Shown: positions 10,781 through 22,330, numbered from the stretch's first letter. The stretch: 64,000 nucleotides of DNA from Aegilops tauschii subsp. strangulata (GCF_002575655.3 NC_053040.3:222966628-223030627); one strand, 5' to 3'. Numbers and translations: made by a program. The notes: generated by a model not told the origin, from the sequence alone.

Positions 10781-11185
10781 CTTTTTCTGCAGTTCACCTG
10801 AAATGAAGCAAAGATTGCATCATTCAACTATCAAGAAGTACTTGCTCTCGTGAGCTGGCAGGTTTTTCTTTAGTAGTTGCACAAAAATTGAGAAACATTA
10901 AGGTTGGCTGTCCTCTCATGTAAGGTGCAACTATAATTTTCTTATCCTTTTGTGCAGTTCCACTAAAATAAAGTGCCATTGTGGTGACAGTGACGGCTCA
11001 TCTAGCAAAGGCTAATAATATGTTGCACAAGATTACCAGCAGAATTTGATGGAGATTTGGAAACTCCAATCACCATTTTGTGCAGTTCCACCAAAATTGA
11101 GAGATGTTGCCCACGTGACATTTTAGTTGAACTGCACAAGACACTCATTCCAAAAAAAAGTGTTTTGTGCAGTTCACCAAAAGGT
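10780..11185. repeat. Cluster of TTTTGTGCAGTTCCACC motifs in both orientations
   Basis: Motif copies or variants lie at about 10784 (TTCTGCAGTTCACC), 10876 (partial), 10949 (TTTGTGCAGTTCCACTAAAA), 11077 (TTTGTGCAGTTCCACCAAAA), 11125-11140 (opposite strand, AGTTGAACTGCACAAG) and 11161-11180 (TTTTGTGCAGTTCACCAAAA). The stretch 11100-11200, read on the minus strand, aligns with 54965-55060 on the plus strand, so this is the downstream part of a duplicated gene-like segment. Confidence 0.7.
11128..11174. repeat. Inverted repeat, 12-bp arms
   Basis: TGAACTGCACAA at 11128-11139 is the reverse complement of TTGTGCAGTTCA at 11163-11174, with a 23-base A-rich loop between. Transcribed from either strand it could form a hairpin. 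Confidence 0.7.
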
Positions 11186-11427
11186 CACAATAGCAACAAG
11201 GTGAAATGGATATCCCTAAGGTCGTCCGTGTGCTTCTTGACGGCGGTGAACCTGTGGATGGAGTCGACTATCATCTGGCGCATGCGAGAAGTGAAGCTGG
11301 CGTCGACGAGGGCTATGACGCCGGCAGTCGCCAGCACCGTCTGGAAATGCTCCGCAGTGCGGGGCCGCTGGTTGGCGTCTTGGACGACCTGGCACAGCCG
11401 ACTGTCGCACGCGTCCATTGACGCCAT
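11185..11427 (-). CDS. Hypothetical 80-residue protein with TATA box
   Basis: The frame starts MASMDACDSRLCQVVQDANQ and ends with a leucine run. It is GC-rich with plant-like codon use, unlike its AT-rich surroundings. A TATA box (TATAAAGG on the minus strand, 11532-11525) sits about 100 bp upstream of the ATG, which supports this start. The final residues (DIHFTLLLL) lie where the related segment at 54950-54975 shows an apparent intron acceptor, so the true C-terminus may differ and this may be only exon 1. No domain is recognised; function unknown. Confidence 0.45.
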   Translation of the reverse strand: MASMDACDSRLCQVVQDANQRPRTAEHFQTVLATAGVIALVDASFTSRMRQMIVDSIHRFTAVKKHTDDLRDIHFTLLLL

Positions 11428-11524
11428 GGGTGCTTGTGGCTTCTGGTCACTTGGTCTTGGTCTTGGATTGGAGTGGGCACTGTTGCACAGAGACTAGGAG
11501 TAGATGGATTGGAGTGGTGTGGCA

Positions 11525-11532
11525 CCTTTATA
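11525..11532 (-). promoter_or_regulatory. TATA box of the 80-residue protein gene
   Basis: TATAAAGG on the minus strand, 98 bases ahead of the ATG at 11427. Confidence 0.5.
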
Positions 11533-11789
11533 TGACATTCCAAACTGCGTTGCATTCACATGCTCCATTCTGCTTCTCCAATTACCTACTCCTACCTCTG
11601 CATGCTACTTGAATGCGGAAGCATCATTGACCGTTCAACGTTTCAGGAACCGCTACCCTCTGCGTCATTGGCATTCAAGCCGTATCAACGTAAATGCGTG
11701 TCAAAAAGAGACTAGTCAGTAGTATACTCAATATTGTGCACTGCGACCAAGACGGAGAGGAAAACGAGAGAACTACGTATTTATTTACA

Positions 11790-11885
11790 GTATAGATTCA
11801 CTCATTTTGCTCCATATGTACTCATTTAGGGTGTAGTCTAGTCACTTGTTGAAATCTCTAGAAAGGCAAATACTCCTTTCCGGTT
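11790..11885. mobile_element. Stowaway-type MITE remnant
   Basis: GATTCACTCATTTTGCTCC followed by TAGTCACTTGTTGAAATCTC and AGAAAGGCAAATACTCCTTTCCG is the interior and right part of a Triticeae Stowaway MITE. The terminal repeats are degraded, so the limits are approximate. Confidence 0.65.
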
Positions 11886-11944
11886 TACAGGGATATACTA
11901 GCAAGTAGTACTACAATAGTGGGCTCACATAGCAATTTTGTCTC

Positions 11945-13055
11945 ATGCAAGAGCCTGGCCATATGCGTGCTCTAAGGCTCTGCACCACGCCCCACCCCTA
12001 CACAAAGACTGCCACGCGAGCGTTCGCAACTGCCATGTTCGGATTGCGCTTGGCTCTTCGCCTCTCCGAGAACACGAAGAATGATGTTACTACTTCTACA
12101 GTATGGAATCAACTGATGCATGTCTGTCCACTGCGTGCGTGTGAGAGTAGTAAGCAAAAGCATGTCCTCGTCTGCGAGCCACCGCGCGCATGGGCGAGGG
12201 AGAAGGCGTGTGGTAGTAAAATCAAGCTTCTCCTCGTTGTACGAGTTGACGTGACACATCATAGCACTGGCCCCACATGCTTGCCTCTAAACTTGGCTAA
12301 AAGACCCGCAGTGTACAATATATTTGCTGCAACCTCTAACATCTAACCGACCACAAATTAAAATATATATTCATGTCTTGACCAGATGAGCATGCAAACT
12401 ACAATCACCAGGATGACAAGTAGGGCCAGAAGATTATTTTAATAAAAAAATTGCTTCGAGACGGCCTCATAGCATGGAGCCGATCCCAACGATTTTAAGC
12501 TTAGAGGCATGGTATACGCTATCCTAGACTACTCTACACATGAAACTGCCACACGAGTGTCCAGGCTGCGCTTGGCTATTCGGCTCTTCAGGAAGTCGAA
12601 CAATGATGGAGTACCACTGCAGTGGAGTACTACAGTATGCTTCTGGCCATCTGACACCGAATGAACTGCTGCATGTCCACTGCGTGCGGGAGGGAGAGCG
12701 TGTAGCGAAAGCTTCTCCTAGCCCCGCTAGCCACCACGCTCATGGGCGAGGGAGGGACGCAGCTTCATTGACTTACTGCTCCCGCCTTTGGTTGTATGAC
12801 ATGCAGGCCCAACTGGTGGCTGGCCCACCTGTCATACAGCCAAAGGCATGTGTAGTTAAGGCACCGAAGCTCAGTCCGCGAGGGAGAGGGCATTGTAATC
12901 AAACTTCTCGTTGTTGTACGAGTTGACGCGACACATCAAAGCACTGCACTCGATATATTTCAATAATTTGCGTTTACCGATGCATTAATTACAACGCATG
13001 CATGCATGCCGTGACTTTCCTTTGATACTTGCATGTGTTGATTTAATGCACCTAG
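11945..13055. repeat. Duplicated segment, partner at 52500-53362
   Basis: 12005-12150 aligns with 52507-52640, and 12356-13055 aligns with 52715-53362, in the same orientation with small indels. Shared phrases include ATATATATTCATGTCTTGAC and CTTGGCTCTTCGCCTCT. Within this copy, 12001-12260 is itself related to 12541-12950. A phrase near CGAGTTGACGCGACACATCA recurs at 12240, 12917, 15845 and 53228. The segment looks like the upstream region of the SINA-like gene that follows; the partner copy has lost the gene. Confidence 0.75.
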
Positions 13056-13115
13056 AAGTACTAGTATGAATATGTGACAGTAAAGCTTTGTAATGCCCCG
13101 GCCCTAAAGCGAGAG

Positions 13116-15595
13116 ATGGTTGTGCACGAGGAGGGTGAGATCATGTCGACGGAACAGGACCCGACGATGGAGCTCTCTATGGTCTCGATGGACCTCACCT
13201 TGCTCCACTACCCCTTGTGCCTCTGTCCCTTGAAGCCTCCAGTGTATGAGGTTTGAATACACCTCGTCCGTTCGGCTGGTCAAGCAAGGTGCAGGTTTCT
13301 TGATTGATGTGTTGTTTGATTGATTTGTGCAGTGCAACGGAGGGCACCTGGCCCGAGCGGACTGCCGCGTCGAGCGCCCCGGGAACCAGCGGCAGTGCCA
13401 GAAGTGCCAGCGTGGCGGTGGCTTCGACGTGCGGAACACGGCGGTGGACTCCGTCCTCTGATACGTCTCCAACAAATCTATAATTTTTTATTGTTCCATG
13501 CTATTATATTATCTGTTTTGGATGTTTAGTGGGCTTTACTATGCTCTTTTATATTATTTTTGGGACTAACCTATTTACCGGAGGCCCAGTGCCAGTTTTT
13601 TTTGCCTATTTCAGTGTTTCGTAGAAAAGGAATATCAAACGGAATGAAACCTCTGCGATGATCTTTCTTGGACCGAAAGCAATCCAGAAGACTTGGAGTT
13701 GAAGTCTGGAACGCCATGAGGCAGGAGGGCGCGCCCAGGGGGGTAGGTGCGCCCCCACCCTCGTGGGCCCCTCGTAGCTCCACCGACATACTTCTTTCGC
13801 CTATATATACTCTTATACCCTAAAAACATCAGGGGGAGCCATGAAACCACTTTTCCACCGCCGCAACCTTCTATACCCGTGAGATCCCATCTTGGGGCCT
13901 TTTCCGGCGATCTATCGAAGGGGGAATCAATCACGGAGGGCTTCTACATCAACACCATAGCCTCTCTGATGAAGCGTGAGTAGTTTACCACAGACCTTCA
14001 GGTCCATACTTATTAGCTAGATGGCTTCTTCTCTCTCTTTGATTCTCAACACAAAGTTCTCCTCGATGTTCTTGGAGATCTATTCGATGTAATACTCTTT
14101 TGTGGTGTGTTTGCCGAGATCTGATGAATTATGGATTTATGAACTTGATTATCTATGAATATTATTTGATTCTTCTCTGAATTCTTATATGCACGATTTG
14201 ATATCTTTGCAAGTCTCTTCGAATTATCGGTTTAGTTTAGCCTACTAGATTGATCTTTCTTGCAATGGGAGAAGTGCTTAGCTTTGGGTTCAATCTTGCG
14301 GTGTCCTTTCCCAGTGACAGTAGGGGCAGCAAGGCACGTATTGTATTGTTGCCATCGAGGATAAAAAGATGGAGTTTATATCATATTGCTTGAGTTTATT
14401 CCTCTAAATCATGTCATCTTGCCTAATGCGTTACTCTGTTCTTATGAACTTAATACTCTAGATGCATGCTAGATAGCGGTCGATGTGTGGAGTAATAGTA
14501 GTAGATGCAGAATCGTTTCAGTCTACTTGATGCGGATGTGATGCCTATATTCATGAACATTTCCTTAGATATCTTCATAATTGTGCACTTTTCAATCAAT
14601 TGCTCGGCAGTAATTTTTTCACCCACCATAATACATGCTATCTTGAGAGAAGCCACTAGTGAAACCTATGGCCCCGGGGTCTCTTTCTTATTGTATTGCA
14701 TCTCTTCTATTTACATCGCATCTCGTTTACTATTTTGCAATCTTTACTTTCCAATCTATACAACAAAAATACTAAAAATATTTACCTTACTATCTTTATT
14801 AGATCTCACTTTTGCGAGTGGCCGTGAAGGGATTGACAACCCCTTTATCGCGTTGGTTGCAAGGTTCTTGATTGTTTGTGCAGGTACTAGGTGACTTGCA
14901 CATTGTCTCCTACTGGATTGATACCTTGGTTCTCAAAAATTGAGGGTAATACTTACGCTACTTTGCTGCATCACCCTTTGCTCTCCAAGGGAAAACCAAC
15001 GCATGCTGAAGAGGTAGCATCCTCTCCTTGGTGAGGGTGGAGTGCCCGCACGAAGGTTGTGGGCTCTACGTCACTTACCACAAGCTCGCCGATTACCAGA
15101 GCGTGTGTCCGCTCGTGCCCTGCAAATGCCCCTCGCGGCTACAAAGGCCCACCTTCGGCTCTCTCCCACCACATCGGCATCGTGCATCCCATGCCCATGC
15201 ACATGATCCAGTACGGCAAGGTGCTCCAGCTGCAAGTGCCACTGTCGGAGCCACGGCTCGTGCTGTTCGCGGAGGAGGACGGCCGTGCGTTTTTCTTGGT
15301 CGGCGGCGTGCTCGACATCAGCGCGCCTATCGCCATGTCGGTCGTCTACATCAGAGCGGGGGCATCCCCACTACCGCACTACGTGGCCAAGCTGTGGGCG
15401 AACGGCCCGCCGGGGGAGCCCAAAGGCAGGACCGACGCCGTCAAGGTGGAAATGGAGGTGACAAGCAGCAAGGATCCCGGCGACGTCGCCGTGCAGGAGC
15501 TGACCTTCTTCACAGTTCCGCCCAAGCTGCTGGCCAGGGCTGGGTTGTCGAGGATGGTGTCCCTCCACATTCAGATTGACAAGCTCACCTCCTAA
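13116..15595 (+). pseudogene. SINA-like E3 ubiquitin ligase pseudogene, split by a solo LTR
   Basis: Exon 1 (to 13250, donor GTTTGA) encodes DLTLLHYPLCLCPLKPPVYE, the start of a seven-in-absentia RING finger. Exon 2 (from 13333, acceptor TTGTGCAG) continues with the GGHLARADCRVERPGNQRQC half of the RING, then after the insertion a SIAH-type zinc finger (ECPHEGCGLYVTYHKLADY) and the SINA C-terminal domain ending HIQIDKLTS at 15595. SINA proteins attach ubiquitin to target proteins. Three breaks are visible: the first RING cysteine is Tyr; a 1,561-bp solo LTR sits at 13459-15019; and the frame changes near 15135 just after CKCP. Upstream of ATG 13116 the frame is open to 13074 but has no ATG, so the N-terminus may also be lost. 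Confidence 0.85.
13459..15019 (+). mobile_element. Solo LTR of a Ty3/gypsy-type element, TSD TCCTC
   Basis: It begins TGATACGTCTCCAAC and ends GAAGAGGTAGCA, giving TG...CA termini, and is flanked by TCCTC at 13454-13458 and 15020-15024. No internal domain is present, so it is a product of recombination between two LTRs. The interior has the TATA-like CCTATATATACTC at about 13801-13812 and the familiar stretch GTGACAGTAGGGGCAGCAAG. A 3' part of the same LTR family lies in reverse at 60439-60796. The type is common in Triticeae; I do not assign a database name. Confidence 0.9.
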
Positions 15596-16640
15596 ATGAT
15601 TCTACAGTGCCTTCTGTTTATCTTAGTAATATGCTAATATAGGGGTTAGCTCGGTCTACATTAGCTTAAGAGATGGTGGGTTTTGGTGGCGATGCAGCAA
15701 TTACTTCGACATCAGATCAGCAGTTAAAGTAATTTCCAGCAGTCAAACGGATATTTTGTGTCTGTTGGATATAAAGATCCTTTGGGTAAGAAGTATAATA
15801 GCTTATATGCTTGTTTGTTCAGGAAGTGTTGCATACTTGTGCGAGTTCATGCGACACATCAAAGTAGTACTACTACTAGTACTCCCTCCGATCCTAATTT
15901 CTCTGCGCATAAGTCGAGGCGCAGATACCAAGGAGGGCCTGGTTGTGTCCATACTTGGACAACTCACCCGATTGCGCACCTGGCAGACGAAGCTCGTGTC
16001 GTGTTGGTGCTGTGTGCGGCCCGCACATTAACCAAAACCTCGTGCCTCCAGCTTAGCCTTCGCGTTTTAAACTTCTCAATCTCAAGGCCAGGGAGCAACA
16101 TGAAACCTATGATAGAGTCAATCGGATGGTTGAGAACACTACAATTCGTTGCTACAGATGCGTGTGTGAGAGAGGACGAGTGCTTGCCTGCACCTCTTCT
16201 CTTCCTATATAATGTACTAAACTCAGAGTACAAGTGTATGTGGGTGGCATCGACCTAGGGAGCTATAGATGGTGCGCGCGAGAAGTCCCGAGAGATAGGT
16301 GTAATGTGTCTGGAAAAAAAGACTAGTCTATAGCTCACCACGAGTCTATTCCTGTCGAACGCCCCAATAACTGTAAGATATGTATCCACGGTGCCAGTTA
16401 TTGCACGTACACAACAGTAGAAAAAGAAGTACCATGGCATATGCTACACCACGACCGAGAGCACGTGCCCACATTACGCCATCCGGGAATAGTGCCGCAC
16501 TTCGAAACTAGAACCGTCAATAAATTTTGAGCTTGCGTCTCGTCACATTCCAAATTACTACTACCACGCTATATTTAATTGCAAACCTGTTCACACCGAT
16601 CACAACCTAAACGGTTTCCCACTTAGGAGCGTATTAGTAC
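15596..16640. other. Intergenic with a MITE end fragment
   Basis: After the SINA-like stop there is AT-rich 3' sequence. TACTCCCTCCGATCCTAATT at about 15890 is one end of a Stowaway-type MITE without its partner. No other gene is supported. Confidence 0.45.
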
Positions 16641-16645
16641 TCGGT

Positions 16646-16653
16646 TATAAATA
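16646..16653 (+). promoter_or_regulatory. TATA box of the coiled-coil protein gene
   Basis: TATAAATA lies 90 bases ahead of the ATG at 16743. Confidence 0.6.
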
Positions 16654-16742
16654 CTACTATGCCAAGATGAATGCACATTCCTCCTCAACTCCTCATCCAC
16701 AAAAACAGACGAGTCACTCAGCATCCTTCCCTTGCGTCTGCC

Positions 16743-17411
16743 ATGGCCAGCGTGAGTTCTAGGTCAAGAGATTACCACTAGGGAGAGGCGAGCGAAGTGG
16801 AAGCACGAGGGATGTCCCGCCTCGCCGCGAAAGCAGCCGACATGTCCCGCCACACGGAAGTAGCAGCACAGAGGTCCCGCCGTGCCGCCGAAGCAGCACG
16901 GAGGTCCCACTGCACCGTCGATGCAGCAGACTGGTCCGGCCGCGCTGCGGAAGTAGCAGAGATGTCCCGCCACGCCGCGAATGCAGCAGAGATGTCCCGC
17001 CGCACTGCAGCGGCCTGGGAAAATGTCTCACGAGCAGGCGACGACTCTTACATGCGCATGCATGCGATCGTTCATAGCCAGATGGATCAGATCTCTGGCT
17101 GGGCGATGTTGCAGGATGACATGAAAGCCTCGTTTGAATAGCCTACCGGTGTCATCCGACAACTAAGGGAGGGCAATGAGAGGCTCCGGGCAGAGCGCGA
17201 CCTGTTGAGGGCGAAGATCGTCCAAAGTGCAGAGCAGCAGGAGGAGACCAGTGCCTTGTTGAAGAGGACTGACGTCATCGTCAAGAAACTTATGGACGAG
17301 AATGACATGCTCCACATCGAGCGCCAAAGGCTGGCGGAGGAATCCATGGATGCTCTCAAGCAGCATCTTAAGGACACGACAAAGCTCATCGCCGCTCGGC
17401 GCGAAGACTAG
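16743..17411 (+). pseudogene. Repeat and coiled-coil protein pseudogene with two in-frame stops
   Basis: One continuous frame runs from ATG 16743 (MASVSSRSRDYH) to TAG 17409, interrupted by TAG at 16779 and at 17139. Residues after the first stop form about seven repeats of ten amino acids (pattern A-A-x-M-S-R-H/R-x-A-x, DNA period 30 bp). The second half, VIRQLREGNERLRAERDLLR through KKLMDENDMLHIERQRLAEE, has clear leucine heptads of a long coiled coil. A TATA box supports expression at some time. The family is unknown to me by function; it looks like a Triticeae protein of structural or binding character. The two stops lie in an otherwise undamaged frame, so decay is recent, or one or both stops are sequencing variants. 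Confidence 0.7.
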
Positions 17412-17930
17412 TTCCTGCGGCCTGCAGCAATGCATCAAGAAACTAGAGATCAGCGAGCCAGATCATTGTCTTCCTTCTTCTTTTGCCCTTGTGTATTTTG
17501 GGCGTAGCCGCATGTGGCTTTTTTAAATATATTCCTAATTATGTAAGAAAATTATTACCCACTGTCGTCGTCCTTATATATTCATCAGTCTTGATATAAA
17601 TCGCAGTAGATGCCATATAGGTCCGTCGGATCTTACATCAAGATCCGTGCAAAATTTTCTTTTTTCTCTCTTAAATCTCAGTCGAGTGAGACATAGCCAT
17701 GCCATTAAACAGAGGCTCGGGCGCCATTAATGGAGACCTTGGGAGAGAGGTGGGCGACAGATGGAGGTCAAAGGGCTCTCCTCCTGATAAGCTCGTGCAG
17801 GGGTATGATCGCATGCCTCCTGTACTCAAATAGCTACCCTGCACGGCGCCTCCTAGCTAATAAAAAAAGAGGACACGTGGCGGCACGTAAATGGTAAGTA
17901 GAACACCCATGGTTTCAATAATACTTGTGT
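17412..17930. other. 3' flank of the coiled-coil pseudogene, no gene
   Basis: Moderately AT-rich, with no repeat or open frame I can support. Confidence 0.4.
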
Positions 17931-19360
17931 TTCCCATTGTAACGTGACAACACTTGTTCCAAAATGACTTTGTTCATTGTTAATGTGTGCGCCTTCACAA
18001 ATCAGACCGTAAAATTACCACAACATGTTGGTGCCATGTCATGACACCAAGCCAAGTTTCATGATTTTCATGCATGTTTTGGATTTACAGGAATTAAAAA
18101 ACCAAGTTTCTCAATGTTTCCGGCCGAGCCACGATGCCCAGATGTTTGAATTTCATTCCCATTTCTTGCATGGGACCCAGAAATTTACTCGAGGACACAC
18201 ATGTGATTTTTCAACCAACTTTGGTGCACTAGAGCATGTGCTTGTATTTCAAATTTGAATTATGCACACAAAGGTGTCACATTCCCTCTCAAAACCACGA
18301 GTCTTCTTGAGAGAAGCGCCGGTTTGCAAGAAGCATATACCAAAACTTGTTCCTATTCGGCCAATTTTTTTACCACATCATGGTAGTACCATGACATGAC
18401 ATCATGCCAAGTTTTATGATTTTCAGGCATGTTTTAGATTTACAAGAATTTTAAAACCAAGTTTCTCAATGTTCTCGGCCGAGCCACGATGCCCAGATGT
18501 TTGAATTTCATTCCCATTTCTTGCATGGAACCAAGAAATTCACCTGAGGGCACACATGTGATTTTTCAACCAACTTTGGTGCACGAGAGCATGTTCTTGT
18601 AGCTCAAATTCGAATTATGGACATTAAATGACCAGAAACTCAATTAATTTAGAAAAAGGCCAAACGAACCCGGAATAATTCCAAAATTTAACAGGACACT
18701 CATGTAGTTCTATGTTGCCTTTGTAAAGAAACTCAAGGGGGGCAGCGTATATCGTTTCACACTCAAAGGTGACACGTTCCCTCTCAGAACCACGAGCCTT
18801 CTTGAGAGAAGCTCCGGTTTGCAAGAAGCTTATACCAAAACTTGTTCCAATTCGGCCCAACTTTTTATCACAACATGTTAGTGCCATGACATGACACCAT
18901 ACCAAGTTTCATGATTTCTAGGCGAGTTTTGGATTTACAGGAATTTAAAAAACAAGTTTCTCGATGTTCTCGGCTGAGTCACGACCCCAGATGTTTGAAT
19001 TTCATTCCCATTTCTTGCATGGGACCTAGAAATTCACCCAAGGACACACATGTGATTTTTCAACCAACTTTGGTACACCGGAGCATGTGCTTGCAGTTCA
19101 AATTTGAATTATGCGCATTAAATGTCCAGAAACTCAATTAATGTATAAAAAAGGCCAAATGAACCCGCAATAATTCCAAAATTTAACAGGGCACTCATAG
19201 AGTTCTATGTTGCCTCTGTAAAGAAAATCAGGGGGAGGCAACGTATATCATTTCACACACAAAGGTGACACGTTCCCTCTCGGAACCATGAGGATTGTTG
19301 AGAGAATCTCTGGTTTTGCAAGAAGCTTATACCAAAACTTGTCCCAATTCAGCCAAAAAT
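17930..19360. repeat. Second long tandem array, diverged relative of the 3.9-6.5 kb array
   Basis: GCCCAGATGTTTGAATTTCA and its flanks recur at about 18135, 18491 and 18984, with steps of 355 and 494 bp. Each unit has GTGCCATGACATGACACCAT, GAATTATG-CATTAAATG, AACCCG-AATAATTCCAAAA and TTCCCTCTCAGAACCACGAG in the same order as the corresponding blocks of the first array, but with many substitutions. Confidence 0.75.
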
Positions 19361-20200
19361 TATACATATGAAAACAGGGTTTAGATTATCCCGAACATCT
19401 CGCTAGCTAGACCAATGTACTCTGATTTGAATTCAACATAAAATGGATACAAATATTTGAATTGGAGATCGTATGGTACATGTAGTTCATAGTGAAATAT
19501 AATTCTGCTATATGCTTGTTTTTTGTTATCAAGATAATATTTAAATGATGGTATAACTAGACAACAATCATATTCAAATAAGGAAAATTGATTCAAATTT
19601 AGTCCATATGGTAGACGACAATATATATGTTCATAGGGTGGAGTAAAATGTTCATATATATTGGAAGATCAAAATGTAGGACTACATCCATTATAAACCG
19701 CAAGGTCACCTAACATATATTCGAATTCAATATAACGTGGATTCAAAAAATGAAATTCGAGATCTTGGCATTTGTAATCATATAAAAAGGGACATGACTC
19801 TTTCCTTTGGTGGGAATTGATTTGTTTTTTGTTGTTGTTGACGGAAGTGCGAATCGATTTGGTACTATACAGGGTAATCTTGTTCTCCCGATTTTTTTAC
19901 ATTATTCTTGTAGTTTTTTCAATGGCATTTATAGCAATATAGTAAAAGGGGACATGACTCTCTTGTGTCTTGTATGAATTGTTTTTTTGTACACGTTAAG
20001 TTTGTTTTGCCAAACATGTAATCCGCGCCTTGTTATCTCGAAATTTTCAAGCTCGAGTATCTTTTGTCTCATCTGCTTTGAAACTCCTGCCTCTTCAACC
20101 CACCCGCGCCTTGTTATCACAAAATTTCGATGCACGCGAAAACTCCCTCCTCATCTGAAATCGGTCCCGTAGCCCAGACACGCGAAATCCCCCTTCTACC
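19361..20200. other. AT-rich intergenic DNA
   Basis: No gene is seen. A phrase CGCCTTGTTATCTCGAAATTTTCAAG / CGCCTTGTTATCACAAAATTTCG is doubled (about 20026 and 20107). Confidence 0.4.
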
Positions 20201-20297
20201 CCTCAGCCGGAAATGCCGGCTTGACGTTGCGTGGTCAAAACCAGTGGGGGTACGCTGGTAACTTACCCTACATTTCAGACAAGCGCATCCCTAAGCC

Positions 20298-22330
20298 ATG
20301 GCTCCCCCTACCTTCCCCTTCACCCCCCATTCGTACACTGAGGCCGCCAAAACCCGCGAAACCCCACGCTCCTCCGTCGGCCTCCCGACCGCCGCCCAAC
20401 CGGAGACTCTTCCCCGACGATGTCGTCCACCGCAACAGCTCGCCGTCCCTCATCCACCGCACCGGATGAGGACCCATCGTCGATCTCGTCGTCCCACCGG
20501 ATCAGCCACCCCGTCCTCCACCTCCAAGGAGTTGCCCCGATGTTCGCCTCGTCTATCGCGCCACCTCCATCCCCCAGCACCGGCTTGACCTGCCCCACCG
20601 GAACCGCAGCACGCTCACCAATTCCTCCGATGAAGCCGAGGCCAACTCGGCGCCACCAAGGAGGTTCTGTACTCACTACTGCATTTTATCTTTTATTCGA
20701 TCTCACGGTGGTGCCGGTACTCGATACCGAGCAGCCATGGCGGGTCTCCATCGACGGCACCGTCACCGGCCACTGCATCCACGGCGTCTCTCCCCCATGT
20801 CGTTGCTTCTTCGGCGGCGACTTCCACACCGGCGCTAGCTGCAGCTGCTCCGGCTCTCGCTCGCGCTGCTACTGCTGCTGCTCCAGCTCTCGCTCGTGAT
20901 GCGGCTCTGTTCTTGCTGTCGGACGCGCTGCTACACAACTCTTGCTTTCGTTCGTGCTGCTGTTCTGCTCTGCTATTGCTGTTGGTCGCGTTGCTGCTCC
21001 GCTCTTTCTCTCGTTCATGCTGCTGCTACTGCTGCACGACCTCCGGCAGCTACATGAGTTGCTACTTTAGCACTCGCTCGCGGTGCTGCTGCATGACTTG
21101 CTCTCTGCTAGTGCGTTCCCTGCTTGAGCGTCTGCTGATTTAGATCACTGCTTCTCTGCTACTAGTGCTCGAATGCCCTAAACATCTATTGCAATGCTCT
21201 GCTACTAGTTCAATCAGCTTCAACAGTAAAATTCAGTTTCAACTGTAAAGTTTAGTTTCTTTAATTAAGTTCAGAGTGAACAGTATTTACAACATCTGTC
21301 AGAGCGACCGTGGCGCGGCTGATGCGTTTTACATCTAGCACTTTTTGGTGATGTATTTTACATCATCTATTGCACATGATATTAGAGTCCCACTTCAGAT
21401 TAACGTTATCTGTCTTGTCCTGCTTTAGCCTCGCTACCGTACACCTCACCAGAGCTACTCCAACGACGGAACCGTCCATCACAGCGGAGCAGTACCCTCG
21501 GCCATTTCCATAGGCCTCAGATCTTCTTCCCCGCCTCCGATAGTCACACTAGCATCACCATCCTCCACGTCCAACCCAATGATGCTGAGGTCGACAAGGC
21601 TATGCCAAAGAGGTTGTACACTCGTCGCATCACTTTGTTACTCTGCATTCATGTCGATCCCTTAGGGATCCTTTGCTATGGAACTACTATGGTACTATAT
21701 TCGTGCATTTGGTTAGAAGGAGTGGAGCAAAACAAAACTGGAGGATTTTTTCTTTTGGTGTCTCTTTCAAAGAAAAAATGTAGGAATTTTAATATCCACT
21801 TGGACGTCCTTTTCAAATTAATATGCATGAAGAACATGACTAATTGCATTACTGGCATAATAAGATTCTTATTTTTCCATTTTCACGTGCTTTGACTTTA
21901 ATTTGACCATGTTTCTCCATTCCTGTGTTCTTCCAATTCATGTGAACCAAACACCTAGGTTGACAGAAATCCTATGTTTCCAAATGCTCTATTTTGCACG
22001 TGCATTCCTATCCTATTCTTGTGTTTTTCCTATCCCTGCATTTATAGAATCCTCCAATTCTAAGGAGCCCTTACAGATTTACTTCAATTTCAGATAGGCG
22101 TCAAAGAAAACTCTATGTGTTATGACCTGCTCCTGCCGTGCCGTCATCCACCCCACCCGAGGTGCACCATCGACAGAAGCGTTCACTGCAGCAGAGATTC
22201 CCCCTGCAGACTTTCTTTCGCCGCCTCAGATCATCTTCCCCGTTGCCGGCAGCCACGCCAACTACATTACCATCATTGACTTAGCAGATGAACCTGAGGA
22301 CTACAAAGTTCCGGAAGAGAGGTCGCACTC
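20298..22330 (+). pseudogene. Gene fragment with repeated Pro-rich exons
   Basis: A GC-rich, Pro/Ser/Arg-rich first exon begins near ATG 20298 and ends near 20665 (AAGGAG|GTTCTG). Two later exon-like blocks, 21430-21614 and 22120-22325, encode related peptides (PQIFFPASDSHTSITIL and PQIIFPVAGSHANYITII) and both end in AAGAG-type donors. The second block has a frame change and stops; the third is open. The introns hold CTGCTGCT-rich low-complexity DNA at 20830-21130. The leader (GACAAGCGCATCCCTAAGCC) resembles the minus strand at about 41120-41100. The protein family is not recognised. It could be the first part of a transposon-borne gene, cut off by the CACTA end at 22548. Confidence 0.4.
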
